Shown here: piece by piece, positions 1 through 7,384 of the stretch
Numbering within the stretch: position 1 is the stretch's first letter
Layout of the letters: every line of letters starts with the position of its first letter
DNA from: an uncultured Fibrobacter sp.
Lineage (GTDB): Bacteria; Fibrobacterota; Fibrobacteria; Fibrobacterales; Fibrobacteraceae
DNA: 53,673 nt
Direction: 5' to 3'
NCBI GenBank assembly: GCA_946413655.1
Contig: CAMKLO010000018.1
Location: 1-53,673 of the forward strand
Position numbers and translations under genes: made by a program
Notes under the pieces: model-generated
Told to the model about the DNA's origin: nothing
The model's input: only the letters and a program-made list of their open reading frames with translations
Database searches by the model: none

Positions 1-593
1 ATATTTCCGCCCAACTTGCGATATTCATTGTAAAATTCTAATGCAGTTTCACAATCAATTTTTGATGGTTTGTATCCATAAAGATTGCCAAGGGCGGAAT
101 AATAATATGCTTCTGGATATAAAGATGCATAGGGATTCAATAGATTATAAGGATATAGAATCCAATTCTTGGAACCTCCTCCTATTGTTCCATTATCAAG
201 TGACAATTGGTATCCCAGCAAATTGATAAAAAAGACAAAATCGCCCAAATCTACATCTGAATCCAAATAATTCTTTAGTGCTGCTAAAACATCTTTGCCA
301 TTATCTTTGGCCGCCAATTTCTTGAAACCGTTTTCCAAGACATCAACGTGGGCTGCTTTGCAATTATTCAAGCGAAGGGCTGTATTCGGATAAATCGAAA
401 TAATCAAGGCTTCGACGAAACACTGGACATCCGTTTTTGTTTGAACGGAATCTGTTTTGTTTATCGTTGCTTCGGGCGGCTTTGTTAAAGGAGCCTGGAT
501 GGAAAGACTTGGAGAATTAGAGTTTGTTTCTCGCCCTAAAAAGAAACCCAATAAAAAGATGGCGACCATGCCTAAGGCAAAATATTTTTTCAT
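1..593 (-). CDS. Membrane-anchored hypothetical protein with Sel1-like repeat, 3' end outside window
   Basis: An open frame runs from an ATG at 593 to the window edge without a stop, so the C-terminus is missing (about 197 residues visible). An AGGA ribosome site lies just upstream of the ATG. Residues 4-20 are a hydrophobic stretch after two lysines, read as a signal anchor or signal peptide. A Ser/Thr/Pro-rich linker follows, then a helical region. Near the visible end the segment around YYSALGNLYGY with a following ETALEFYNEY has the spacing of a Sel1/TPR repeat. Function unknown; a periplasm-facing scaffold would be an inference. Confidence 0.6.
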   Translation of the reverse strand, partial: MKKYFALGMVAIFLLGFFLGRETNSNSPSLSIQAPLTKPPEATINKTDSVQTKTDVQCFVEALIISIYPNTALRLNNCKAAHVDVLENGFKKLAAKDNGKDVLAALKNYLDSDVDLGDFVFFINLLGYQLSLDNGTIGGGSKNWILYPYNLLNPYASLYPEAYYYSALGNLYGYKPSKIDCETALEFYNEYRKLGGN

Positions 594-687
594 TTCTTCC
601 TACCTATCTGTGGCTTTTGTTGCATATTGTTACCAGCGTTTAAAGGTGCTTTTTTTATGAAACGCGAAGCGTGTAGTTAATACAGGA

Positions 688-1071
688 TTATTCTTTACAT
701 AGATTAAATTCTGGAAAATCTAATTCAACAATAATACACCCTCTCGATACTAGGACATAAGAAGTTCGCTTTTTTCCTACACCAAAAACATTGTTGGCAT
801 TTTTGAACTGAATTGGAGACACATACATTATTCGACCTTTAAGAACCAACATATTTGATTCGGTTCGCCATCTACCCTCATTTGAATCAACGCCATTGCT
901 GTCCGCAAATATCTGCAAAAAAGAGTGGTCTGGATAAAGTGTAATCGTTTCCTCTCCATATTCGTGTTTGCACTTATACGTTCCTACATAGTCTTCTTCG
1001 TGCGTACACCCGAACAGCACGACAAGACACAACGGCACAAGCAGAAGAAGGATTTTGGGGAATTTAGTCAT
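688..1071 (-). CDS. Small hypothetical lipoprotein
   Basis: This 127-residue protein starts with a positively charged n-region, a leucine/valine-rich core and the lipobox LFGC, so it should be a lipoprotein cleaved before Cys22. The mature part has short beta-strand-like stretches (VGTYKCKHEYGEETITLYPD, then GRWRTESNMLVLKG) resembling small lipocalin-like or copper-resistance-type barrels, but no family is recognised. The ATG at 1071 has no clear Shine-Dalgarno sequence and lies about 30 bases behind a frameshifted small ORF, so it may be the second gene of a decayed operon. Function unknown. Confidence 0.65.
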   Translation of the reverse strand: MTKFPKILLLLVPLCLVVLFGCTHEEDYVGTYKCKHEYGEETITLYPDHSFLQIFADSNGVDSNEGRWRTESNMLVLKGRIMYVSPIQFKNANNVFGVGKKRTSYVLVSRGCIIVELDFPEFNLCKE

Positions 1072-1100
1072 TTGGAATCTGGTCCTATGCGTAATTCAAT

Positions 1101-1255
1101 CTACTCTACTATAATTCCATATTTCTTTTTCAATTTTAAACGTGCTTCTTTTGAAATCTTATAGGATGGCAACTTTGTAACAGCAAATTCAAAAGCTTCT
1201 TTTTTATTTGTAAGAAAACAATTTAAAAAAGCGATTTGTATTTCACTTCAACCAT
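1101..1255 (-). pseudogene. Small ORF broken by a frameshift in a T-run
   Basis: An ATG at 1255 is preceded by GGAGG and starts a peptide MVEVKYKSLF that stops at once. Shifting by -1 in the CTTTTTTA run (near 1230) reopens a frame that runs to a TAG at 1101-1103 and contains AFEFAVTKLPSYKISKEARL. The second frame has lysine/glutamate-rich, coding-like composition. This is either a small gene inactivated by a one-base change, a sequencing error, or a frameshift-translated gene of about 50-55 residues. No family recognised. Confidence 0.3.
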
Positions 1256-1323
1256 TTTAAAGACCTCCACACTCTCTTATATTAAAAGACCCATTTTTTT
1301 GCAAACACGGCGGGCATAGCGGA

Positions 1324-2442
1324 TTACAGCCCTTTCAAATACAACGCCATAAATCGATCATAAACGATGTAGCCCTCTTGAGTTTTCATCACGAATTCTT
1401 GCGACAAGAGTGTATCTATAGCACGACTGATGCTGCTTGCATTTTTCAGATGATACTTTTGTACGAAGGCAGATGAATTTATAGCCTTTGCACAGCCTTC
1501 TTTAGCAATCGCGATGAGCAACTGGCATTGATTGCGTGTAAGCAAGGCGATCAGCCTCTGATAAATTTCCTTTTCTGATTCGACAATAGCTGCGATACAC
1601 AGTTCCACATCTGCAATTTCTATAGTTGCAAGAGCAGTTTCGTACAGGCGATTCAACACGCGTTGCATATACCAAGTATGCCCATCAAATTTATGATAGA
1701 GTTCGCCGAAGATTTCTTTGGACAATTTGATGGAGTTTTTCGACATCCATTTTTTTGCAAATGCATAGTAATGGTCTTCGGAAATCGCCGTTAAATTGAA
1801 AATCTCCGTACTGCGGTAAAACGGATGTGACACCGAGCCAAACATTTCCGTCATCAAGTGCTGTTTGCTACCAGAGAAAATAAAATGGACGTTCGGGCAA
1901 AACTGGATGTACGAACGAAGCAGTGCTTCAACGCCTTCATCCTTATATTCTGCAATCTGCTGGAATTCATCAATGGCGATGAAACATTCTTGCTTCGATT
2001 GCTTAAGGTAGGCAAAAATTTCTGCCAATGTATTCTTTGTTTCTTGCGGAGCAAATTCAATAGACGGCTGCGGATTGCCAGAAACCGGATCTGTTGACAG
2101 AACTACTTTAAAACTTTTGAATAGCGACAAGGCCGTTTTTGCAGCCTTCTTTCCAAACGAATCTAATTTTCCGACAACAGCTGTACCTAAGTTGTGAACG
2201 AAATCATCCAGCGATTTCGTCGGGAAAATGTCGATATAGAAGCAAGCTGCATCTTTTTCATCTTTCTGTATAGCATTGAAAATATGGTATATCAGCCCTG
2301 TTTTGCCCATACGTCGTGGAGAAAGCAATGTAATATTACGCCCATTACGGAGAGCCGACAGAATGTACTTGGTCTCTTCGACACGGTCACAGAAGTATTC
2401 AGGACCATTATACCCATAAAGAAGGAACGGATTAATATTCAT
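1324..2442 (-). CDS. P-loop ATPase of the archaeal-type ATPase_2 family with C-terminal winged helix
   Basis: This 372-residue protein begins NPFLLYGYNGPEYFCDR, the usual opening of ATPase_2/AAA-like proteins. The Walker A is SPRRMGKTGL (about residues 41-50), the Walker B is CFIAIDEFQQ, and a sensor-like strand HFIFSGSK follows. The last 90 residues look like a winged-helix DNA-binding domain. Such proteins are common multi-copy accessory genes in anaerobes; their role is mostly unknown, possibly linked to nucleases or toxin-antitoxin-like modules. The gene stands alone, with a TATATT box 6 bases before the ATG and a large inverted repeat upstream, which suggests self-regulation (inference). 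Confidence 0.85.
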   Translation of the reverse strand: MNINPFLLYGYNGPEYFCDRVEETKYILSALRNGRNITLLSPRRMGKTGLIYHIFNAIQKDEKDAACFYIDIFPTKSLDDFVHNLGTAVVGKLDSFGKKAAKTALSLFKSFKVVLSTDPVSGNPQPSIEFAPQETKNTLAEIFAYLKQSKQECFIAIDEFQQIAEYKDEGVEALLRSYIQFCPNVHFIFSGSKQHLMTEMFGSVSHPFYRSTEIFNLTAISEDHYYAFAKKWMSKNSIKLSKEIFGELYHKFDGHTWYMQRVLNRLYETALATIEIADVELCIAAIVESEKEIYQRLIALLTRNQCQLLIAIAKEGCAKAINSSAFVQKYHLKNASSISRAIDTLLSQEFVMKTQEGYIVYDRFMALYLKGL

Positions 2443-2448
2443 ACTCTA

Positions 2449-2494
2449 AATATAATCAAATTTCGCAAAATGCGTAACGCAAAATGCGAAATTT
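2449..2494 (-). promoter_or_regulatory. Promoter of the ATPase gene overlapping an inverted repeat
   Basis: Read on the minus strand, TATATT lies at 2454-2449, six bases before the ATG at 2442. Immediately upstream is an inverted repeat with arms AAATTTCGCA (2458-2467) and TGCGAAATTT (2485-2494). CGCAAAATGCG also occurs twice as a direct repeat inside it. A dyad covering the -35 region is typical of an operator; the protein that binds it is not known. Confidence 0.45.
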
Positions 2495-2524
2495 TTCGTA
2501 TAACGAGTCTGTAGTAGAAATGCC

Positions 2525-2640
2525 ACTGGCTCCTTCGACTACGCTCAGGATGACACTTCTGGCAGCATGGATCCTTCAGCATTTGACTTCAGGATGACGT
2601 TAATGGGAATGGAGATTCCAGCACAAGGCCAGGAAGACAA
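2525..2640. repeat. Degenerate copies of interspersed palindromic elements
   Basis: The gap between the ATPase and TPR genes holds a good copy of the TCCTTCGACTACGCTCAGGA element (about 2531-2550). Decayed copies follow (GGATCCTTCAG...CTTCAGGATGACG near 2570-2598, and GGAGATTCCAGC near 2610). The same element types occur at 7281, 8271, 23665, 23900 and 45404. No gene is seen here. Confidence 0.5.
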
Positions 2641-2648
2641 TGTTGGAG

Positions 2649-3716
2649 TTACTTCTTATCGCGAATGCGGGCATAGAGAGTTTCGGCTTTTTCGGCATCG
2701 CCGGCGTTCGAGAATATGTGGCCGACGTTTTCAGCGCCGATGCGGCCTTGAGAATTGCCTGCACGCCATGCCTTCATGTAGCATTCGAAAGCTTCGTCGT
2801 AGCGTTTTTGCGTAAAGTAAATCTGCCCCAGATCGAGGTTCAAGTCCGCAACACCTTTATTATGACGGAGTCCGTCTTCAAGCGTGAAGATGGCCATCCA
2901 CGGTGATTCGTTCTTGACGTACATCTGAGCGAGATAGCGACGAGCGGAAACGTTTTCGGGATCCATCATGATGCCGTTTTCCATTTCGTTCAACGCCATG
3001 CGAGTCGAATCCATGCTGCGGTAGTAATACGAAAGCGTGTAATGAACGTCAGCGCCAGCGGTTGCGGTCATCTGGAGCGCATTCTTGAGCGTTTTCACGG
3101 CATACTCGTAATCGCCAAGCTTTTCATAGACTTCAGCAAGGCCGTACCAAGCATCCATGCGGTCCGGGTTTAGCGCCAGCGCACGTTCAAAATGCTTTTG
3201 GGCAAGCGTCCAGTCGCTTCCTTTCATATAACATTCCGCAAGAGCAAAATGGATGTGGTCCGTTTCCGTCCCGAGTTCAATTGCGCGGTTGTAGGCGACA
3301 ATCGCATCGCTGGGGGATTCGGCAAGGTAGTACAAATCGCCGAGGAGCATCCAAGCCTTCACAAAATCCGGGAGCAGTTCGACAGTGCGTTTATACGCCA
3401 CCATCGCGACTTCCTTTTTGCCAAGCTGCACAAGGGCGTTGCCCAAGTTGAACCAAGCAAACGGCTCGTAACGGCCATCGTCAATTGCGGCTCGGTAATA
3501 CTTCACCGATTCCTTGTAACGCCCCTGATCGTAAAGCTCGTTCGCCTTGAAGAAAAAATCGTCCGCAGCATGCAGCGGCAGCGCAAGGAAAAAGAGCAGT
3601 AGGAAGTAGACAGTAGGAAGTAGGAAGTGTTTCTTTGCGAAAGAAATAGGAGATTCCCGATCGAGTCGGGAATGACAACCTCTTGAAAACATTCCGTTCT
3701 GAGATAAACCTTTCAT
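2649..3716 (-). CDS. Secreted tetratricopeptide-repeat protein of the TonB2-type cluster
   Basis: The protein has a hydrophobic segment (LPTVYFLLLFFLALPLHA) that looks like a signal peptide cleaved before ADD. At least six TPR units follow, for example NELYDQGRYKESVKYYRAAI and WYGLAEVYEKLGDYEYAVKT. TPR proteins close TonB2/TtpC clusters in Vibrio and Shewanella, and here it is the last gene after tonB. The start is uncertain. The frame is open back to a TTG at 3917, but 3717-3906 is repeat-derived. ATGs at 3716 and 3692 are both poor in Shine-Dalgarno sequence. The n-region contains an in-frame palindromic element and the signal core is partly encoded by an AGGAAGT array. Confidence 0.8.
   Translation of the reverse strand: MKGLSQNGMFSRGCHSRLDRESPISFAKKHFLLPTVYFLLLFFLALPLHAADDFFFKANELYDQGRYKESVKYYRAAIDDGRYEPFAWFNLGNALVQLGKKEVAMVAYKRTVELLPDFVKAWMLLGDLYYLAESPSDAIVAYNRAIELGTETDHIHFALAECYMKGSDWTLAQKHFERALALNPDRMDAWYGLAEVYEKLGDYEYAVKTLKNALQMTATAGADVHYTLSYYYRSMDSTRMALNEMENGIMMDPENVSARRYLAQMYVKNESPWMAIFTLEDGLRHNKGVADLNLDLGQIYFTQKRYDEAFECYMKAWRAGNSQGRIGAENVGHIFSNAGDAEKAETLYARIRDKK
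3600..3678. repeat. AGGAAGT heptamer array plus palindromic element inside the TPR gene
   Basis: Positions 3600-3631 carry the heptamer array (GTAGGAAGT units around a TAGACAG core) and 3649-3678 carry GGAGATTCCCG...CGGGAATGACA. Both lie within the open frame encoding the signal-peptide region of the TPR protein. Near-identical heptamer sequence recurs at 41179-41213. Confidence 0.75.
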
Positions 3717-3777
3717 CACAGCATTCGCGTCGGCCAAGGAACATTCTTCGCAGTAGCGTGCAAAACGAGTGCCGCAG

Positions 3778-3834
3778 CGGCAAGCTTGCTTGCCGATATG
3801 GCCGAGTGAAGCCGCTGACGCCGCAGGCGTCAAC
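3778..3834. repeat. Two-hairpin interspersed repeat
   Basis: The sequence has GCAAGCTTGCTTGC, then a GGCCGAG spacer, then ACGCCGCAGGCGT. The same order (CCAAGCTTGCTTGG, ACCGAGGCC, AACGCCGTTGGCGTT) occurs at 45239-45291. Both are in spacers next to other repeats. The element lies upstream of the likely start of the TPR gene. Confidence 0.5.
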
Positions 3835-3906
3835 TCCGAGCTGGGGCCCCGCCCGCATGCGGTACGGGTAGCATGACTCAAAGAGTTCCCAAATTTGTAA
3901 TTAAAA

Positions 3907-4548
3907 TTACTTAACAAAACGGAACTCCTTTGTAGCCTTCTGCGCTACTGGGAAGCCGCGTAACTGCGCCGGTGAGAACTTCCACTGGCGAATAGCCTTG
4001 AGCGCTTCAACATCAAAGCCATAGCCTGCCGGGTCCTGCGTGAGCACCTGTGCCTGAGTCACATCGCCGTTCACATCAATCACAATAAACACTTTCACGT
4101 AACCCGAAACGCCCATTTTCTTGGCGCGGTCCGGGAACTTCGGCTGGATTTCACGCAACACTTGCGCCTGTTCATCCACTTCGCCCGCCTCGTAAATCAC
4201 GTTTTCCATATTGCCAGCATCCACGGCGACGCCATCGCCAGCAGCACCGCGAGCAAGCGACAAATCCATCTGGAAATTCTGGCTACGGGAAACACCCATG
4301 TGCGCCGAGACCTTGAACGTGTTCGGAGTCGCCACCGTGCGGATAATCTTCTGTTTCACTTCGGGCTTTTTCTCGCTCACGAGAACTTCCACTTCGGTCA
4401 CTTCTTCGAGAACCTTTTCGGACTTGGCTCCCTTATCAAAGAAAAGCACGTTGATGACAGGAATCGCAAGGAAAAACACCGCGCCCACGACAAACGAGAG
4501 CACAAACGCCACCGGGAATCGGAAATATTTAGCACAAAAATCAAGCAT
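3907..4548 (-). CDS. tonB: TonB family energy transducer
   Basis: This 213-residue protein has one N-terminal membrane segment (about residues 12-36), a charged spacer, and a C-terminal TonB domain. The domain contains IQPKFPDRAKKMGVSGYVKV, then a VNGDVTQAQVL strand and AIRQWKFSPAQLRG. In this family the C-terminal domain touches outer-membrane receptors while the helix couples to ExbB/ExbD. It follows exbD in the same direction, but a 210-base spacer filled with heptamer repeats reaches to within about 8 bases of its ATG, and no Shine-Dalgarno sequence is visible. The spacer between membrane segment and domain is short and not proline-rich. Confidence 0.88.
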   Translation of the reverse strand: MLDFCAKYFRFPVAFVLSFVVGAVFFLAIPVINVLFFDKGAKSEKVLEEVTEVEVLVSEKKPEVKQKIIRTVATPNTFKVSAHMGVSRSQNFQMDLSLARGAAGDGVAVDAGNMENVIYEAGEVDEQAQVLREIQPKFPDRAKKMGVSGYVKVFIVIDVNGDVTQAQVLTQDPAGYGFDVEALKAIRQWKFSPAQLRGFPVAQKATKEFRFVK

Positions 4549-4555
4549 GTATTTA

Positions 4556-4756
4556 GACGAGAGACGAGAGACGAGAGACGAGAGATGATTTTTTCAAGAA
4601 AAAAAATTGCATATGCATAAAGCGGGGCGTTGCGGGGGCGGCGATTGAGCCCCTGCTAGAAGGGGTAGCGAGTAACAAAGTACGAGCGAGGGGAAGGCAT
4701 TCCCCATTCCTCTCGTCTTTCGTCTGTAGGAGCGAAGCTCCGTTCTTTCGTCTAAC
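4556..4756. repeat. Inverted pair of GAGACGA heptamer arrays with a GGAGCgaaGCTCC hairpin
   Basis: Positions 4556-4586 are four GAGACGA-type units. The opposite-strand units (CTCGTCTTTCGTCT) lie at 4711-4724, followed by the hairpin GGAGC-GAA-GCTCC (4729-4741) and another TTCGTCTAA. About 120 bases of GC-rich spacer lie between the arms. The 4711-4755 module is almost identical to 11999-12045 inside rsgA. The element occupies the exbD-tonB spacer. Confidence 0.8.
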
Positions 4757-4758
4757 CA

Positions 4759-5163
4759 TCACTCCTCCTTATTCGCGGAGATGGAGACTTTTCTCACCTT
4801 CGCCAAATTACATTCATCGAGGATATCGACCACGACTCCGTTTGGGGCGTCACGGTCGCTCACGATAATCACCGGGCGGTCCGGCGCTTCGGCCATCATC
4901 TGGCGGAGCACGGTCTGGAGCGTCGAGAGGTTCACCTGCGTCTCGTTGATGTGAATGGTCCCCTGACGGGTCACGCCAATCAAGATGCTTTCCTTCGCGA
5001 GTTCCTTCGCGGTACTCGCTTTCGGCTTCGTCACATCCACGCCCGTTTCGCGCGTGAACGTCGAAGTCACGATGAAGAAAATCAAGAGAATGAACACCAT
5101 GTCGAGCATCGGTGAAACGTCTATGCCGTTACCGCTTCTCGAACGTTTGCGTATAAAACTCAT
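4759..5163 (-). CDS. exbD: ExbD/TolR biopolymer transport protein (TonB2-type cluster)
   Basis: This 134-residue protein has a short cytoplasmic N-terminus, one membrane helix (LDMVFILLIFFIVTSTF, with the proton-pathway Asp at position 21) and a periplasmic domain ending VRKVSISANKEE. ExbD couples proton flow through ExbB to TonB. Its ATG overlaps the exbB stop by four bases (ATGA), which points to translational coupling. Confidence 0.93.
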   Translation of the reverse strand: MSFIRKRSRSGNGIDVSPMLDMVFILLIFFIVTSTFTRETGVDVTKPKASTAKELAKESILIGVTRQGTIHINETQVNLSTLQTVLRQMMAEAPDRPVIIVSDRDAPNGVVVDILDECNLAKVRKVSISANKEE

Positions 5164-5792
5164 TCAACCTCCTTGGCAAAGCAGCGTTCTTCGAACTTGA
5201 GCGCTTCGCTCCAGGCAAAATCACCAATAGAATCCACTCGTCTTTCGAGATAGTTATAAACTAACATCAACGGGAAAGCGACAAGCAAGCCCGCCTGCGT
5301 CGTGAGGAGCGCTTCGGAAATACCATCCGCCAAGAGCACCGGGTTTCCAAAGCCAAACTGCTGGATCGTCTTGAACGTATGAACCATGCCGGAGACCGTT
5401 CCCAAGAGCCCAAGCAACGGAGCGATTTGCGCACATGTCACAATCGTCTTGAGCGACTTCGAAAGGCTTACATCCAAGCTATGGCGAGTTGCTGTCATGG
5501 CATTACGCACGGCCACAGGGCCTTCGTTGCGGTACTTGCGCACGTTTTCGACAAGCGCACGGAAATAGCCAAAACGACGTTTGTTCAAATTTGCGAATGC
5601 CGCTTCCTCGCCCACCGAATCTAAATCCTTGAAGAACTTCGTCGTCGAACGTCCTTTCAGCATAAGGTAATAGCCGAATCGTTCAAACATCAAGAACCAG
5701 CCCAGCCACCCAATCAGGAATAGCGGGAGCAGCACCCAGCCGCCGCGCAGCAGGATGCTCATGGTCGCTTCGATGACGGAATATTCGTCCAT
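5160..5792 (-). CDS. exbB: ExbB/MotA/TolQ-family proton channel (TonB2-type cluster)
   Basis: I chose the ATG at 5792, which overlaps the upstream stop as TAATG and has AAAAGGA before it. The frame extends seven codons further upstream into the preceding gene. The 210-residue product has a first helix near residue 25 (LLPLFLIGWLGWFLMF) and the family signature IAPLLGLLGTVSGMV followed by a third helix (LLTTQAGLLVAFPLMLVYNY). It should form the inner-membrane pentamer that surrounds an ExbD dimer. It is the second ExbB-like protein in the cluster, as in Vibrio-type TonB2 systems. Confidence 0.92.
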   Translation of the reverse strand: MDEYSVIEATMSILLRGGWVLLPLFLIGWLGWFLMFERFGYYLMLKGRSTTKFFKDLDSVGEEAAFANLNKRRFGYFRALVENVRKYRNEGPVAVRNAMTATRHSLDVSLSKSLKTIVTCAQIAPLLGLLGTVSGMVHTFKTIQQFGFGNPVLLADGISEALLTTQAGLLVAFPLMLVYNYLERRVDSIGDFAWSEALKFEERCFAKEVE

Positions 5793-7384
5793 TAATCCTT
5801 TTCCTTGATCCAAATAGCGTTGAGCACAGCAAGGCCAGTTTTTTCCATGCGGGTGCGGACTGAATCTGCGATGTTTACAAGCAACGTGTGCAAAAGCTGC
5901 AACGGAATCGCCACGATAAGACCAGCTTCCGTCGTCACGAGAGCGATGGAAATGCCGCCAGCCAAAAGTTTCGGGTCGCTCGTGCCGTGCATGGTGATTA
6001 CATTGAAAAGTTCAATCATACCCATAACGGTACCCAAGAGACCGAGGAGTGGAGCCGTCGCCGCAAACACGGAAATCCAGCTGAGGCCCATTTCGAGTTT
6101 CGGTACTTCACCTGCAAACAAAACTTCGAGAGACTTTTCGGCACTTGCACGGTCCTTGAATTTTTTGCCGAGCACAGCACGCAACACCTTCCCCACCTCG
6201 CCATGAGCCTTTTCAGATTCAGCAGTCGCTTGTTTCAAGTCACGCACTTCAAGAGCCTTCACCGCCCTACGTGCGCCAAAGCCGCCAAAGCCCAAAACGA
6301 GGAGCCAGACAAAACGCACGAGGAAAATCAAAAGACCGAGAATGAACAAAGCCGCAATCGGGTACATCAAGATTCCGCCGTTGTGGAAGAACTCCGCAAA
6401 GTCTTCTTTCCACGTGGTTTCTTGATGGTTCGCCAGTTCGCTCGAAAGTTCCGTGCTGAGGAGTACATCGACCGGCACCATCACGAATGCAGAATCGTTG
6501 GCGCTAGCAAAGGCTTTCGCCACATTCTTACGCATTTCGGGAGAGAGATTTTCTTGCCAGCTATAAACGCGCTTCTTTTCGCCGGCCACCGGGAGCATCA
6601 AAGCCGACGGATGGAAACCGTTGATGTCGGTGACTTTTGCCATCTGCATCGCAAAGAGGCCGCCCAAACGCATGCGGTCGCCTTCAGCAACGGAGCTGCC
6701 AAACACAAGGTCCGCCTTTTCAGTGCGAACTTCGCGCGTAAACATCATTTCTTTCTTGGCAACATCGAGCATCGCACGGGCAATGCGGAGCGGGTCATCG
6801 CGGTAAAGGCCCATTTCTTTTTTGACCTTGTTCTGCGCCTCGATGCGTTCAGTCATCTTGAACGGCACGCCCTGTTCCTGGAACTTCGCCAGCATTTCCA
6901 GACGTTCCGGGCCAGCGGCAAGCGTGAGGAATTCAGCACGGGCCTTTTCGGCCTGAAGCTTGACCTGAGCCAAGTCTTCGCGGGCCACGCGCACGTCTTC
7001 GAGCAAGCGGGTGCGTTCGGACATCAAAGCATCGACGCGTTCCTTGCCGAGTTGATACTTGTCATTGAAAAGTTCGCGTTCCTTGTTGAACGTTTCGCGG
7101 TCTTTCCAGCGGGCGGCGACAGCCATGTCGCGTTTGCGGCGAGCTTCTTCCAGGTCCGCCTTGGCGCTGTTGAGTTCGGCGCGCTTCTTGACGGCATCGA
7201 CGGTTACGTTCTGTTGGGCGTAAGAAGCCGGAGCGAACACGGCGAACGCGGCAATCAGCAAAGGCAACAAGAAAAATGCTCTGGATCCTTCGTCCCTACG
7301 GTCCTCAGGATGACGTAAACAAACAATCTTTTGTCGTTCGACACTCATCTTTCGTCTCTCGTCTCTCGTCTTTCGTCTAAACAT
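5792..7384 (-). CDS. TtpC-like long MotA/TolQ/ExbB protein with periplasmic coiled coil
   Basis: The 530-residue protein has a signal-peptide core (FFLLPLLIAAFAVFAPASYA, residues about 37-56). A charged coiled coil (about 57-180) and a periplasmic domain follow, then three membrane helices with the ExbB signature TAPLLGLLGTVMGMI. This architecture matches TtpC of TonB2 systems. The start at 7384 is supported by AAGGAGG and a TAATG overlap with the upstream stop. Residues 1-36 ahead of the signal core are unusual. They are encoded by a heptamer array (RRKTRDERRK) and a palindromic element (LRHPEDRRDEG), so repeats have lengthened the signal-peptide n-region. Confidence 0.87.
   Translation of the reverse strand: MFRRKTRDERRKMSVERQKIVCLRHPEDRRDEGSRAFFLLPLLIAAFAVFAPASYAQQNVTVDAVKKRAELNSAKADLEEARRKRDMAVAARWKDRETFNKERELFNDKYQLGKERVDALMSERTRLLEDVRVAREDLAQVKLQAEKARAEFLTLAAGPERLEMLAKFQEQGVPFKMTERIEAQNKVKKEMGLYRDDPLRIARAMLDVAKKEMMFTREVRTEKADLVFGSSVAEGDRMRLGGLFAMQMAKVTDINGFHPSALMLPVAGEKKRVYSWQENLSPEMRKNVAKAFASANDSAFVMVPVDVLLSTELSSELANHQETTWKEDFAEFFHNGGILMYPIAALFILGLLIFLVRFVWLLVLGFGGFGARRAVKALEVRDLKQATAESEKAHGEVGKVLRAVLGKKFKDRASAEKSLEVLFAGEVPKLEMGLSWISVFAATAPLLGLLGTVMGMIELFNVITMHGTSDPKLLAGGISIALVTTEAGLIVAIPLQLLHTLLVNIADSVRTRMEKTGLAVLNAIWIKEKD
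7281..7381. repeat. Heptamer array and palindromic element within the ttpC-like 5' coding end
   Basis: TCGTCTC/TCGTCTT units fill 7347-7380, and CTGGATCCTTCGTC...CCTCAGGATGACG lies at 7281-7315. Both are translated in the TtpC-like N-terminus, directly after the start codon at 7384. The same two repeat families are intergenic elsewhere in the window. Confidence 0.75.

Noticed and set aside
5888..7318. 476-codon open frame on the plus strand opposite the ttpC-like gene
   Set aside because: It lies wholly antisense to a gene with clear domains, signal peptide, ribosome site and operon position. Its product is rich in His and Phe, typical of antisense reading of this codon usage, and has no recognisable domain.
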